From NCBI GenBank assembly GCA_022706765.1, contig JAKJBX010000005.1, positions 50,471 through 114,470 of the forward strand: DNA of 64,000 bases, read 5' to 3'. Both the position numbers and the translations under genes were made by a program. Positions 15,517 to 23,491 of this stretch are shown here, in pieces; the first letter of the stretch is position 1, and each line of letters starts with the position of its first letter. A model generated the notes under the pieces. The model ran no database searches. It worked only from the letters and a program-made list of their open reading frames with translations, and was not told where the DNA came from. The DNA is from Bacillota bacterium. GTDB lineage: Bacteria; Bacillota; Clostridia; Monoglobales; Firm-18.

Positions 15517-17822
15517 CACAGGTCACCATAGCTGGTTCTGGCGATAATCTCCTCCTGCAAGTCGCCCGCAAGCTCGGTAAAATACGCCGTATATCCCGCC
15601 ACACGGATAGTCAGACCCCGGTATTGCTCAGGATTTTGCCGTGCGGCGATTAAGTCCTCACGGCGCACGACGTTAAACTGTGCGTGGATAATTTTAAGCG
15701 CAACCAACGCATGCAGCAACGCCGCAAACTTTCTGACGCCTTCGTCGGTCTTGAACAAATCGGGCAGAAACTTCATGTTCAGCAGCGCACCGTTGCTGCC
15801 GTAAGCGCTGTTTATCCTGGACACGCTCTTCAAAAGGGCGGTCGGACCGTTCATATCCCTGCCGTAGACCGCACTCATCCCGCCGTCGGCAAGCGGCTCT
15901 TCCGCCTTGCGCCCGTCCGGCGTCGCACCCACGTTCTGCCCCATCGGCACGTGCGCCGACACGGTATAAAGACCTGTATGGTACCTGCCGCCCCGGTAGT
16001 TTTGATAGCTTTTCAGCCCGTTTGCAAAAAAGTCGACCCATTTGTTGCCGATATCGTCCACCCACGGTATGTCGTTGCCATATTTCGGCGCTTTGTTCAG
16101 CAGAATCTGCCGAATATCCTCGCCGCCCTCGTAGTTGTTTTTCAACAGATCGAGCAGCGCATTGCGGTCAATGCGCTTTTCGTCATAGACCAGCTTTTTC
16201 AGCGCCGCCAGTGAGTCGGCGATATTCGCCACCTGTATCGCCTGTATGCCCGACAGGTTATAATGCGCCCCGCCCGCCGTTACGTCCAGTCCCTTTGCCA
16301 TGCAATCATCGATGACGCAGGACAAAAACGGCGAGGGCAACGTTTCGATATGCACCTGCTCGATGACCTCGCAGCAGGCAATCATCTTCTCGGTAAAATA
16401 CGCAATATTCCTGGCAAAGGCGTCCTCAAGCTTTTCATAGGTGTCATAGTCGGTCAGGCTGCCGAAATCAGGGCCGATCCTATCGCCGGTCAAAAGGCAT
16501 TTTCCGCCGCTGAGCGTCAGCTCCAGCGCCTTGACCAAATTGAACATGGCGGCGTCGCTCCAGCCCAAATTGTTGCCATGGGTCGTCAGCTCCACGCATC
16601 CGACAATGGCATAGTTGGCGGCATCCTCTCCGGAAATACCTTGACCCTCCAAGGCGGGGATGACCGCCTCGTCGTTGAAAATCTGCGGCATGCCGCTGCC
16701 CTTGCCGATGACCCTTGCGCACGCCTCGACAAACTCGGCGGGGCTGCCGCTGTGCAGTCTGGCAGAAAGGTTGGGCTGGGGAAGACCAACCTCCCCCTGC
16801 GCCTTTAAGAACAGGTACGACAGCGCATTGGACGCATCGCTGCCGTCGGCGTTCCTGCCGCCGACAGCGATGTTAAAGCCAATGGGGAAACCCGCAAAAT
16901 ACCGTGCGCTGTGCGAATTGCGCAGGTACACGATTTGGTTGAATTTCAGCCACAGGCATTCGATAATTTCAAGCGCATAGGCGTCGTTCAGGACGCCGCT
17001 TTGCACATCCTTCTGATAAAAGGGATAGAGGTACTGATCAGCGCGTCCGGGTGAAAAAGACGAGGCGTTCGACTCCATCTGTAAAATAACATATAAAAAC
17101 CACAAGGACTGCACAGCCTCGTGAAAGGTTTCGGGCGGTCTTTGCGCAATGCTTTCGCAAATCGTCGCCGAAGTTTTCATCCCCTTTTGCCCGCACAGCC
17201 CGGCATAGCGCTTGATGAACCCGACGGCGCCGTCCAAAACAATAACAAGGCTGTTATAAAAGTCCTTTTTATCGCCGGTCGCTGCCGCCGCACGCTGCTG
17301 CGCCTCCGCCTTCAATCCCGAAGGTCCGATACGCAGCCACTTTTCCGTGTTGGGACAGATATGCCCCTGCGCATGGTCTTTTTGGTTCAGCTTGACGACC
17401 TTGGCGATCTCGTCCACCTCACCGCCAATGCGCCCGCGTATAGCGTCCTCTAAGGACCTGCCCTGCCAATAGGGCAGAATGTCCTTGCGGAATTTTTCGA
17501 TATCTCCGTCATGGACATTAAATTTGTCCTGCGGGCGGCTATGCATGGTTTCCAGCTCACTGTCGATCCACGATATGCCGCTTTCGGGAAACACGACGCC
17601 CGCACGCACGCCTGCGGTGCGGTTGCCGACGATCAGCTCATCCTCCGAAACACGGATCTCCATACCGTAAAGGGCGGCGGCAAGCGCCTTCGCCCGTCTG
17701 ACAATCGTGGACTGCCCCTCGGTTTGCTTATAGCTTTCGGTTATGATTTCTGCCTGCTCGATGCTGACATAACGCATCTCGCTGAGCATGTCATCTTTAA
17801 GTTTGACAATACGGTCGGTCAT
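15516..17822 (-). CDS. Glycyl radical enzyme, eliminase/dehydratase type, substrate unassigned
   Basis: 768 residues of the PFL-like superfamily. The thiyl residue lies in AIVGCVEL (Cys409) with Glu411 two residues on, the C-x-E pattern of eliminases and dehydratases (glycerol, choline, hydroxyproline type) rather than the Cys-Cys pair of true pyruvate formate-lyase. The glycyl radical site is RVAGYTAYF (Gly743) near the C-terminus. ATG 17822 has AGGAGGGG 7 nt upstream. The residues after GCVE (LTTHGNN) do not match the well-known subclasses I can recall. First gene of the operon, divergent from an AraC gene. With ROK-like and SDR partners a sugar, polyol or sugar-acid substrate is inferred. 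Confidence 0.9.
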   Translation of the reverse strand: MTDRIVKLKDDMLSEMRYVSIEQAEIITESYKQTEGQSTIVRRAKALAAALYGMEIRVSEDELIVGNRTAGVRAGVVFPESGISWIDSELETMHSRPQDKFNVHDGDIEKFRKDILPYWQGRSLEDAIRGRIGGEVDEIAKVVKLNQKDHAQGHICPNTEKWLRIGPSGLKAEAQQRAAAATGDKKDFYNSLVIVLDGAVGFIKRYAGLCGQKGMKTSATICESIAQRPPETFHEAVQSLWFLYVILQMESNASSFSPGRADQYLYPFYQKDVQSGVLNDAYALEIIECLWLKFNQIVYLRNSHSARYFAGFPIGFNIAVGGRNADGSDASNALSYLFLKAQGEVGLPQPNLSARLHSGSPAEFVEACARVIGKGSGMPQIFNDEAVIPALEGQGISGEDAANYAIVGCVELTTHGNNLGWSDAAMFNLVKALELTLSGGKCLLTGDRIGPDFGSLTDYDTYEKLEDAFARNIAYFTEKMIACCEVIEQVHIETLPSPFLSCVIDDCMAKGLDVTAGGAHYNLSGIQAIQVANIADSLAALKKLVYDEKRIDRNALLDLLKNNYEGGEDIRQILLNKAPKYGNDIPWVDDIGNKWVDFFANGLKSYQNYRGGRYHTGLYTVSAHVPMGQNVGATPDGRKAEEPLADGGMSAVYGRDMNGPTALLKSVSRINSAYGSNGALLNMKFLPDLFKTDEGVRKFAALLHALVALKIIHAQFNVVRREDLIAARQNPEQYRGLTIRVAGYTAYFTELAGDLQEEIIARTSYGDL

Positions 17823-17850
17823 AATAACGCCCCTCCTTCGATACATAAAT

Positions 17851-17879
17851 ATTGTATCAGCACGGCGGTGGAATAGCAA
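17851..17879 (-). promoter_or_regulatory. Promoter of the glycyl radical operon
   Basis: On the minus strand TTGCTA (17879-17874), 17-nt spacer, TACAAT (17856-17851), leaving a ~29-nt leader to the ribosome site and ATG 17822. The imperfect -35 box fits an activator-dependent promoter, and AraC-type half-sites lie 8 bp upstream. Confidence 0.65.
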
Positions 17880-17886
17880 TAAACAT

Positions 17887-17929
17887 TTGTGAACAAAATC
17901 TGTACTTTTTTGAACAGATATGTTATAAT
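17887..17929. promoter_or_regulatory. Putative AraC operator and regulator promoter
   Basis: Direct repeats TGAACA at 17890-17895 and 17911-17916, each preceded by a T-rich run, have a 21-bp period. The distal site overlaps the region just upstream of TATAAT (17924-17929), the -10 of the plus-strand AraC gene, so binding could both activate the glycyl radical operon and repress the regulator. Confidence 0.6.
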
Positions 17930-17945
17930 AGTACAGGGGTGACGA

Positions 17946-18701
17946 ATGATGGATAACGCAAGATTTAAAATGATATTTTGTGAGCATTTTAACGAAAAAA
18001 GCGACAAGTGGAACCTTGCCGCTCACAGCCACGACTATTATGAATTCATATACTTTCTTGAAGGAAAAGCTGACATCAAAACCGGAGGCAATTCCCTGCA
18101 TATTTCACTCTATGACGTGGTGGTATATCCGCCCGGCGCCATGCATAAAGAAAGCGTTAACCTGGGCGCAGCGCAGGACATCATCTGCATCGGCATAAAG
18201 GCGAACGAAAAGCTTTTTGAGGCTGATGCGCCGTTTATGCTGTCCGACGACGGGGAGCTGAAAGCATTCTTCGAGCGCATACACGGCGAGTATAAGCACT
18301 TTGGCAGCACCCCGCTGCTCTACCACTACATCGGCGTACTGACCGAGCTGATCGGGCGCAACGCAAAGCGTACGGTGAGGCACGGGTTTTCACAAACCGT
18401 GTCAGCTTATATCGAAAACCACTTTCACGAGCGCATCGACTTAAAGCATCTCGCAAAAATCGCCAACGTCAGCGTGTCGTATCTCATCAGGAAATTCAAG
18501 GAGGAAACAGGGTTCACACCGAACGCCTATAAAATCCACTTGCAGGTGGAATCGGCAAAGCGGTTTTTGAAAAGCGGTAAGTACAACATCGAAGAAATCG
18601 CACAGTTTACGGGGTTTTCTTCGCCGTCGTACTTTTGGCGTGTGTTTAAAAATAAAACGGGCAAAAGCCCTAAAACCCTCAAAAATACGGGTGAGCATTA
18701 G
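17946..18701 (+). CDS. AraC-family regulator with cupin, controls the glycyl radical operon
   Basis: 251 residues. The N-terminal cupin has HSHDYYEFIYFLEGKADI and the PPGAMHKE strand. The C-terminus carries both AraC helix-turn-helix units (IDLKHLAKIANVSVSYLIRK and NIEEIAQFTGFSSPSYFWR). ATG 17946 has AGGGG 6 nt upstream; a second ATG follows directly. It is divergent from the glycyl radical operon and converges on mutY after 6 bp. The cupin probably binds the small molecule processed by the operon. Confidence 0.9.
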   Translation: MMDNARFKMIFCEHFNEKSDKWNLAAHSHDYYEFIYFLEGKADIKTGGNSLHISLYDVVVYPPGAMHKESVNLGAAQDIICIGIKANEKLFEADAPFMLSDDGELKAFFERIHGEYKHFGSTPLLYHYIGVLTELIGRNAKRTVRHGFSQTVSAYIENHFHERIDLKHLAKIANVSVSYLIRKFKEETGFTPNAYKIHLQVESAKRFLKSGKYNIEEIAQFTGFSSPSYFWRVFKNKTGKSPKTLKNTGEH

Positions 18702-18707
18702 GCGGCG

Positions 18708-19766
18708 TTACGGTCGGAACGTACGAAACGCCGAGGGCAGCGCAATCTGCCTTTCCAGCTCCTGCCCGGTGACCCACAGGAATCCGTTCCCCGTATTTTT
18801 ACAATCCACAACATAGCTTTGCATATCCCACTCAATGTGTGTGAAGATATGCTTTTTGCCGGCTCCGCACACAACATTGGCGGCGTCTATGCCCCACGAA
18901 GCCGTCAAGGCTTTGACTTCGTCCGGCGTCAGGTGCCCTTGCGCATTAGGGAATTCCCACAGTCCGCCCAAAAGACCGTTTGCCTCACGGCGGCGCACGG
19001 CGACCCTGTCGCCGCAGCGCAGCAGCAGCACGGTGATTTTCTCCTGCCTCCTCGGCTTTTTCCCTGATTTTACCGGCAACACTGCCTGCGTATCCGTCCG
19101 GTATGCCGTACAAAGCGTTTGCAGCGGACAGCGTCCGCAGTCGGGAGCCCTTTTCGGCAGGCACACCGTTGCGCCAAGCTCCATCAGGCTTTGGGTGAAG
19201 TCGCCGCTGCGCTCATCCGGATAGACGCTTTGCAAAAGTGCGGTGATTTTGTCCTTCACCCTTGCATCGGCGATGTCTTCTTCCAGACCCGTCAGCCTTG
19301 CCATGACCCTCAGCACATTGCCATCCACCGCAGGGACGGGCATGCCGAAAGAAATTGAGCAGATCGCCCCTGCCGTATAGCTGCCGATACCCGGCAGGGC
19401 AAGCAGGGCGTCATAGGATTTCGGAAAGACGCCGCCATACTTTTCCGCAAGGATTTTGGCGGCTTTATGCATATTGCGGACACGGGAATAATATCCCAAG
19501 CCCTCCCACAGCTTTAAAAGCTGTGCTTCGTCTGCGGACGCTAAATTAGGCACATCAGGGAGCGCTCGGATGAAGCGCTCAAAATATGGCAGCACGGTTG
19601 CCACCTGTGTCTGTTGAAGCATGATTTCCGACACCCACACCCGGTACGGGTGAGTATTTTCCCGCCACGGCAGTATTCTCGCATGGGCGTCATACCACTG
19701 CAAGAGCGGCGTGACGATGCCACCAATCTGCGGATAACAAATATTTTCAAGAGTTCTTTTTCTCAT
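18708..19766 (-). CDS. mutY: A/G-specific adenine DNA glycosylase MutY
   Basis: 352 residues. Base-excision repair enzyme removing A opposite 8-oxoG. Features: SEIMLQQTQV with catalytic Glu47, helix-hairpin-helix LPGIGSYTAGAI (124-135), catalytic Asp148 in AVDGNV, and a 4Fe-4S loop C202-x7-C210-x2-C213-x5-C219. The first Cys spacing is one residue longer than the usual x6. The C-terminal ~110 residues form the NUDIX-like 8-oxoG recognition domain. ATG 19766 is preferred; a TTG at 19796 is in frame. No nearby gene is functionally linked. Confidence 0.95.
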   Translation of the reverse strand: MRKRTLENICYPQIGGIVTPLLQWYDAHARILPWRENTHPYRVWVSEIMLQQTQVATVLPYFERFIRALPDVPNLASADEAQLLKLWEGLGYYSRVRNMHKAAKILAEKYGGVFPKSYDALLALPGIGSYTAGAICSISFGMPVPAVDGNVLRVMARLTGLEEDIADARVKDKITALLQSVYPDERSGDFTQSLMELGATVCLPKRAPDCGRCPLQTLCTAYRTDTQAVLPVKSGKKPRRQEKITVLLLRCGDRVAVRRREANGLLGGLWEFPNAQGHLTPDEVKALTASWGIDAANVVCGAGKKHIFTHIEWDMQSYVVDCKNTGNGFLWVTGQELERQIALPSAFRTFRP

Positions 19767-19796
19767 TAGCTTCACTCTGCTCTCTATCCTGTTCAA

Positions 19797-20112
19797 TTCT
19801 CAAAAATATGACCGGTATTTTCATATTGAAGCTGCCCCGGGTGTCTATATCCATGTCTTTTATTATACAGAATTTTTTCATGTCCGGCAATGTTTTTTAT
19901 ATAAGCGGCGTGTTAAATTCAGCAATCGCCCGTTTGCCGGCAATCAAATACATAAACATAGAAAGCGTACGACCAAAGCTGTGTTGAAGACCGGCGACTG
20001 TCTTGTATGGATTTATCAGGTAAAATAAACTTTGTGCAATGAAGTGTGCAATGCTGTTTAAAAAACAGAATTTTTTTGACAGGCTGGGCAGGACTATTTA
20101 AGCTCTGCTTTT
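19797..20112. other. Intergenic region without convincing genes; one terminator-like hairpin
   Basis: About 315 bp upstream of mutY and downstream of the 892-aa secreted-protein gene. No open frame with a ribosome site was found. At 20054-20077 CTGTTT-AAA-AAACAG is followed by seven T on the plus strand, a terminator facing away from any visible plus-strand gene. Confidence 0.4.
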
Positions 20113-22791
20113 TTAGCGGATACCCAAGCGTTCTTTTAGTGCGTCCTGCAAAACAGCAGAAAAGTTAACACCTTCTCGTTCAGCAGCAGCATTAAGATAG
20201 TTGGGGATTGACAACGTTTGTGTAACAAACGCTATATTGAAATTCTCATCCCACTCTGCTTTGCAGCCTAAATTTTCAGACAAAAACCGCAGTGGTATCA
20301 TTGTTTTGCCATCCTGAAAGTATGCGCAAACATCCATAGCTTTATAGACACTGCCAATCTGCGCCTCACGGTCACCGATTCGGAAAATTATGCTGTCTTC
20401 TCCCAGTTCTACTTTGATTTGCTGCGTTTCTTCCAGCCATGTGACTTTAGCGCCCAGCTTTTCAAAGAAAAATCTCAGTGGAACCATCGTCCTGTTCTCG
20501 ACTATTGCCGGATTAACCGTAAACACCAGCATTTCCCCGTTTAGCACCACTTTGATATCGTCCTTTGGCGGCTCATAATCTAACACAAAGCTTTGATATC
20601 TGCCGTCCACATAAATTTTACCGTCAATGTATGTCACGTCAAGCAGTTCCAAGAAGACATCGGGAAAGTACAAATCCGTCCAGTGCACACCGTCTGTGGA
20701 CACAGACAAAATATTGCCGCTGTAAGTGTCGGTAAAATACGCCTTCCACGACTTGCGGTAATAAAACAGCTCTCCGCTTTGCATCATCTCATGTGGAATA
20801 TCGCCGCTCTCATAGCTGTATTTTATATCTTTGGCGCCGACATTTTTAATGGTCCAATCCTTGCCGCTTCGCGTAATCATATATGTGCCGTTATACATAG
20901 GAAATTCGGTAAAACCCGCAGCTATGCCAAAATTCTTCATATCCGATGAGCGGTAAACCTTATCCGCCGCAACATAGAGCGCATCGTCCGCATAAAGCAT
21001 ATCGTAAATGTAAGTTGCAAATTCTTTTTTGTGCGTATAGTTAAAGTTTTTGTCAAAAAAGTAAATTGTATTTCGCACATCAATGCCCACAATGTTCCAG
21101 CCACGGCCGTCCCAGCCGGCAAAACGCGCGGCATAACCGTCTTTGGTTTTTATCGTCTGATAGCTATTGATATTGTCGCTCAAAAGCTGCTTTGCACCGG
21201 CAGACATTTCAATCTTTTGCCACGTTTTGTCGAGCGTGAAAAACTCTCCGTTAATCATTCCGAAATACGCATTTCCGTTGGAGTAAACACCCTTAAAGGG
21301 ATACTGCTTGTCAAACACGGGAAAGGGCGTAAACGGTTGCACAGCAATGTGCCTTTTGGTATCAATCACAACGGAATTCAGTATGCCGCCGTAACAATTG
21401 GTGGGCAAAATGACGTCCACTATATAACGCTTTGATGTTTTCGCCGGGATTTCCGCACTGAACATACAGTCTGTTTTTTTCGCCGAGTTAATACCCTTGC
21501 ACAGGGCAAATGCGTCCTGCGTTGTCAGCGTATATGGATTAAGCAGGCGTCCGTCCTCGTCCCTCACCGCAACAATATTGCTGGAAAGAGAGGTTTCAAG
21601 CATATAATTTACCGTGCGCATTTCTGTGTCGTTGTTTACAATGTTGAAATAGTATCGGTTTGTTACGCCGAAGTTGCCCAAATTATATTCCCACTCAGGG
21701 TTTGGCAGGCTATTAACATTCAGTGTTTCGCTGGTAAAAGCGTTGGGGATATGATCCTCCCTTTTCCATGGCATACCGTCTTGGTAGGCCGTTGTGTCGT
21801 GATGATAGATGTCAAAATAATAGAGGTTATTCCTATCCTTTGCAGGCACGTTACTGCCATAAAAGCCAAGCTTTGTATCGTCTTTGAACGCAAACGAAAG
21901 CATATCGGAAGTAGATGCCACATTTTTGCTGTAAAGGTATGCGTCTCGGCTGGGATTAATGTTTGTCATCCAGTGTGGCGCCACATTGCCGTCGTTATGA
22001 TACTGGTTAAAAATCTTCACAGGCAGACTGTCGCCATTTGGCGTATCCTCATCGATTTCGATGTTCAGCTCCGCCTCCACCACCGGCAGCGTTGTGGTAT
22101 CGATGCCTTTTATAGACGTATCCCGCCGATACTTTCCGGGCAGTGCGTCGGTGCTGTGATAGCGCCTGTCCCCCACCGTTCCATAGCTTTTCAGCGCAGC
22201 AAAATTCACGTCCGCCTCGCCGGACAAAACGGTGAACTGTACCAACATATTAAATGTCAGCTTTGGCTCTATTATCCCATAGTTATAGATATATTTGCTT
22301 ATCCATTCACTGTCGCCGTTTAGCGTAAACACAGCGGGAACGTCCGTATCCCCTGTAAACGACACGTACTGACCGTAACGGTTCAGGGTGCGTATCGGCA
22401 TTTTCAAATAATCCGCCCACGCACCGATGCAGTCCCAGTATTCGTAGCCAATTGGCGAAATGTACGCCACCGAATCAATGCGGATTTCCGCATGGGTTTC
22501 GGAGAAAAACTCAATATCCGCCTCCAAATCGAAAGTGGTGTTGTTATAAAAGCAAAAGAAAACCGCATAGGTGTCCGGCTTTAACTTTTCGCATTTCATC
22601 ATATATGTAGCATTTGGATTTTCCACCGTTGATAAGTCCCGAGGCTCCACAAACTCGGGATTATTGCAATAAATATACTGGCCTCCGCCCGCCTTTTGAA
22701 ACAAAATCGGCATAGGCTCGCTGATTGCGGATACGGTAATTGGAATAAAAATCAAAGCCAAAATCAAAAAAATCAATATTTTATTCTTCAT
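20113..22791 (-). CDS. Secreted protein with copper-amine-oxidase-N-like repeats and HicB-like C-terminal tail
   Basis: 892 residues. Signal peptide MKNKILIFLILALIFIPI at the start; ATG 22791 has GGAGGG just upstream. Residues ~30-480 are beta-rich with many aromatics. Residues ~500-730 look like a beta-propeller made of short YADDALYVAADKVYRS-type blades. Residues ~745-855 hold two stalk repeats of the copper amine oxidase N-terminal type (ENRTMVPLRFFFEKLGAKVTW and DGKTMIPLRFLSENLGCKAEW), which bind cell wall or glycans in Clostridia. The last ~32 residues (TLSIPNYLNAAAEREGVNFS...) resemble the C-terminal ribbon-helix-helix of HicB antitoxins, which is odd for a secreted protein. AT-richer than its neighbours, so transfer is possible. 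Confidence 0.75.
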   Translation of the reverse strand: MKNKILIFLILALIFIPITVSAISEPMPILFQKAGGGQYIYCNNPEFVEPRDLSTVENPNATYMMKCEKLKPDTYAVFFCFYNNTTFDLEADIEFFSETHAEIRIDSVAYISPIGYEYWDCIGAWADYLKMPIRTLNRYGQYVSFTGDTDVPAVFTLNGDSEWISKYIYNYGIIEPKLTFNMLVQFTVLSGEADVNFAALKSYGTVGDRRYHSTDALPGKYRRDTSIKGIDTTTLPVVEAELNIEIDEDTPNGDSLPVKIFNQYHNDGNVAPHWMTNINPSRDAYLYSKNVASTSDMLSFAFKDDTKLGFYGSNVPAKDRNNLYYFDIYHHDTTAYQDGMPWKREDHIPNAFTSETLNVNSLPNPEWEYNLGNFGVTNRYYFNIVNNDTEMRTVNYMLETSLSSNIVAVRDEDGRLLNPYTLTTQDAFALCKGINSAKKTDCMFSAEIPAKTSKRYIVDVILPTNCYGGILNSVVIDTKRHIAVQPFTPFPVFDKQYPFKGVYSNGNAYFGMINGEFFTLDKTWQKIEMSAGAKQLLSDNINSYQTIKTKDGYAARFAGWDGRGWNIVGIDVRNTIYFFDKNFNYTHKKEFATYIYDMLYADDALYVAADKVYRSSDMKNFGIAAGFTEFPMYNGTYMITRSGKDWTIKNVGAKDIKYSYESGDIPHEMMQSGELFYYRKSWKAYFTDTYSGNILSVSTDGVHWTDLYFPDVFLELLDVTYIDGKIYVDGRYQSFVLDYEPPKDDIKVVLNGEMLVFTVNPAIVENRTMVPLRFFFEKLGAKVTWLEETQQIKVELGEDSIIFRIGDREAQIGSVYKAMDVCAYFQDGKTMIPLRFLSENLGCKAEWDENFNIAFVTQTLSIPNYLNAAAEREGVNFSAVLQDALKERLGIR

Positions 22792-22806
22792 ACGCCCTCC
22801 AAAATA

Positions 22807-22846
22807 AACAGCATGTGATATGTGTTTATTGTACCACATGCTGTTT
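22807..22846. repeat. Perfect 12-bp inverted repeat over the promoter of the secreted-protein gene
   Basis: AAACAGCATGTG (22807-22818) and CACATGCTGTTT (22835-22846) with 16-bp spacer. The dyad covers the -10 box and transcription start of the minus-strand promoter, as expected for a repressor operator. A hairpin in the mRNA is less likely because the promoter-distal arm lies upstream of the start point. Confidence 0.55.
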
Positions 22847-22856
22847 ACATGTTCAA
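22828..22856 (-). promoter_or_regulatory. Promoter of the 892-aa secreted-protein gene
   Basis: Minus strand TTGAAC (22856-22851), 17-nt spacer, TACAAT (22833-22828), 36 nt upstream of the ATG. Confidence 0.7.
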
Positions 22857-22967
22857 ATTACGATTGTGTTGCAAATTCCTCCGTGTCGGATTGCAAAGCG
22901 TATGTCCGGTATTGCAGAAAAACATAATCTTCCGGCGTGGGATACCAAAAGGTTATAGAAGTTCAAT

Positions 22968-22981
22968 TGGCACGCCCGGAG
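22968..22981. repeat. 14-bp duplicate of the tRNA-Arg 3' end
   Basis: TGGCACGCCCGGAG here is identical to 23223-23236, the CCA end and acceptor/T-stem edge of the tRNA-Arg gene, in the same orientation. A tRNA 3'-end direct repeat is the usual mark of site-specific integration. Only ~240 bp lie between the copies, so this would be a decayed or excised element. The rest of 22860-23220 holds several hairpins but no gene. Confidence 0.4.
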
Positions 22982-23084
22982 ACAAGACGATAAACAAAAC
23001 AATCCTGTGAATTGTTTTGCTCGCCGAGAGTCCCTCTCAAGAACGCAAGCCATTGGCGATGCCTGATTGGTGTTATAATAACGT

Positions 23085-23115
23085 AAAAGCCTTTCGGCGA
23101 GAGGTACCGAAAGGC
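23085..23115 (-). terminator. Hairpin terminator downstream of tRNA-Arg
   Basis: GCCTTTCGG (23089-23097) pairs with CCGAAAGGC (23107-23115); read on the minus strand it is followed by four T. It lies ~110 nt past the end of the tRNA gene. Confidence 0.45.
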
Positions 23116-23222
23116 AATAATTTGTTTTGTCTTTGTTATACAAAAAAGATATGCTCCAGTTCCGTGCATAAAATTCGCCCATAGCAAAAGCTATGAGCGA
23201 AATAGGTCCAGCGTCACGCTGG

Positions 23223-23299
23223 TGGCACGCCCGGAGGGACTCGAACCCCCGACGAACAGATTCGAAGTCTGCCACTCTATCCGACTGAGCTACGGGCGC
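23223..23299 (-). tRNA. tRNA-Arg (anticodon TCG), CCA encoded
   Basis: A 77-nt cloverleaf: acceptor GCGCCCG/CGGGCGT, D arm GCTC-AGTCGGATA-GAGT, anticodon stem GCAGA/TCTGT with loop CTTCGAA, T arm with TTCGAGT, discriminator G and CCA. The anticodon at loop positions 34-36 is TCG, reading CGA (and by wobble other CGN) codons. Confidence 0.95.
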
Positions 23300-23383
23300 A
23301 TGCAAGGATTATTTTAATACAACATCGGCAGTTTGTCAAGTTTTATCCGGCAGTTTTTTGCCGCATTTGTGCATCTGCGCGGG

Positions 23384-23412
23384 TTGACAAACCGGGCGGT
23401 ATGTGATATATT
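23384..23412 (+). promoter_or_regulatory. Promoter of the nadABC operon
   Basis: Perfect -35 TTGACA (23384-23389), 17-nt spacer, TATATT (23407-23412), 79 nt upstream of the nadA ATG. Confidence 0.75.
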
Positions 23413-23491
23413 TTTTCTAATTATTAAAAAACGGTAATCTGCCGATAATAACATACGTGAACTGCGATCGGCGGAAAGGCAAGGGCTTATT

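Noticed and set aside
17823..18101. 93-residue N-terminal extension of the glycyl radical enzyme
   Set aside because: It spans the operon promoter and operator region and the start of the divergent AraC gene; ATG 17822 has an excellent ribosome site.
22853..23305. Open frame of ~150 codons on the minus strand
   Set aside because: It runs straight through the tRNA-Arg gene and has no ribosome site; its first part is the usual spurious translation of a tRNA.
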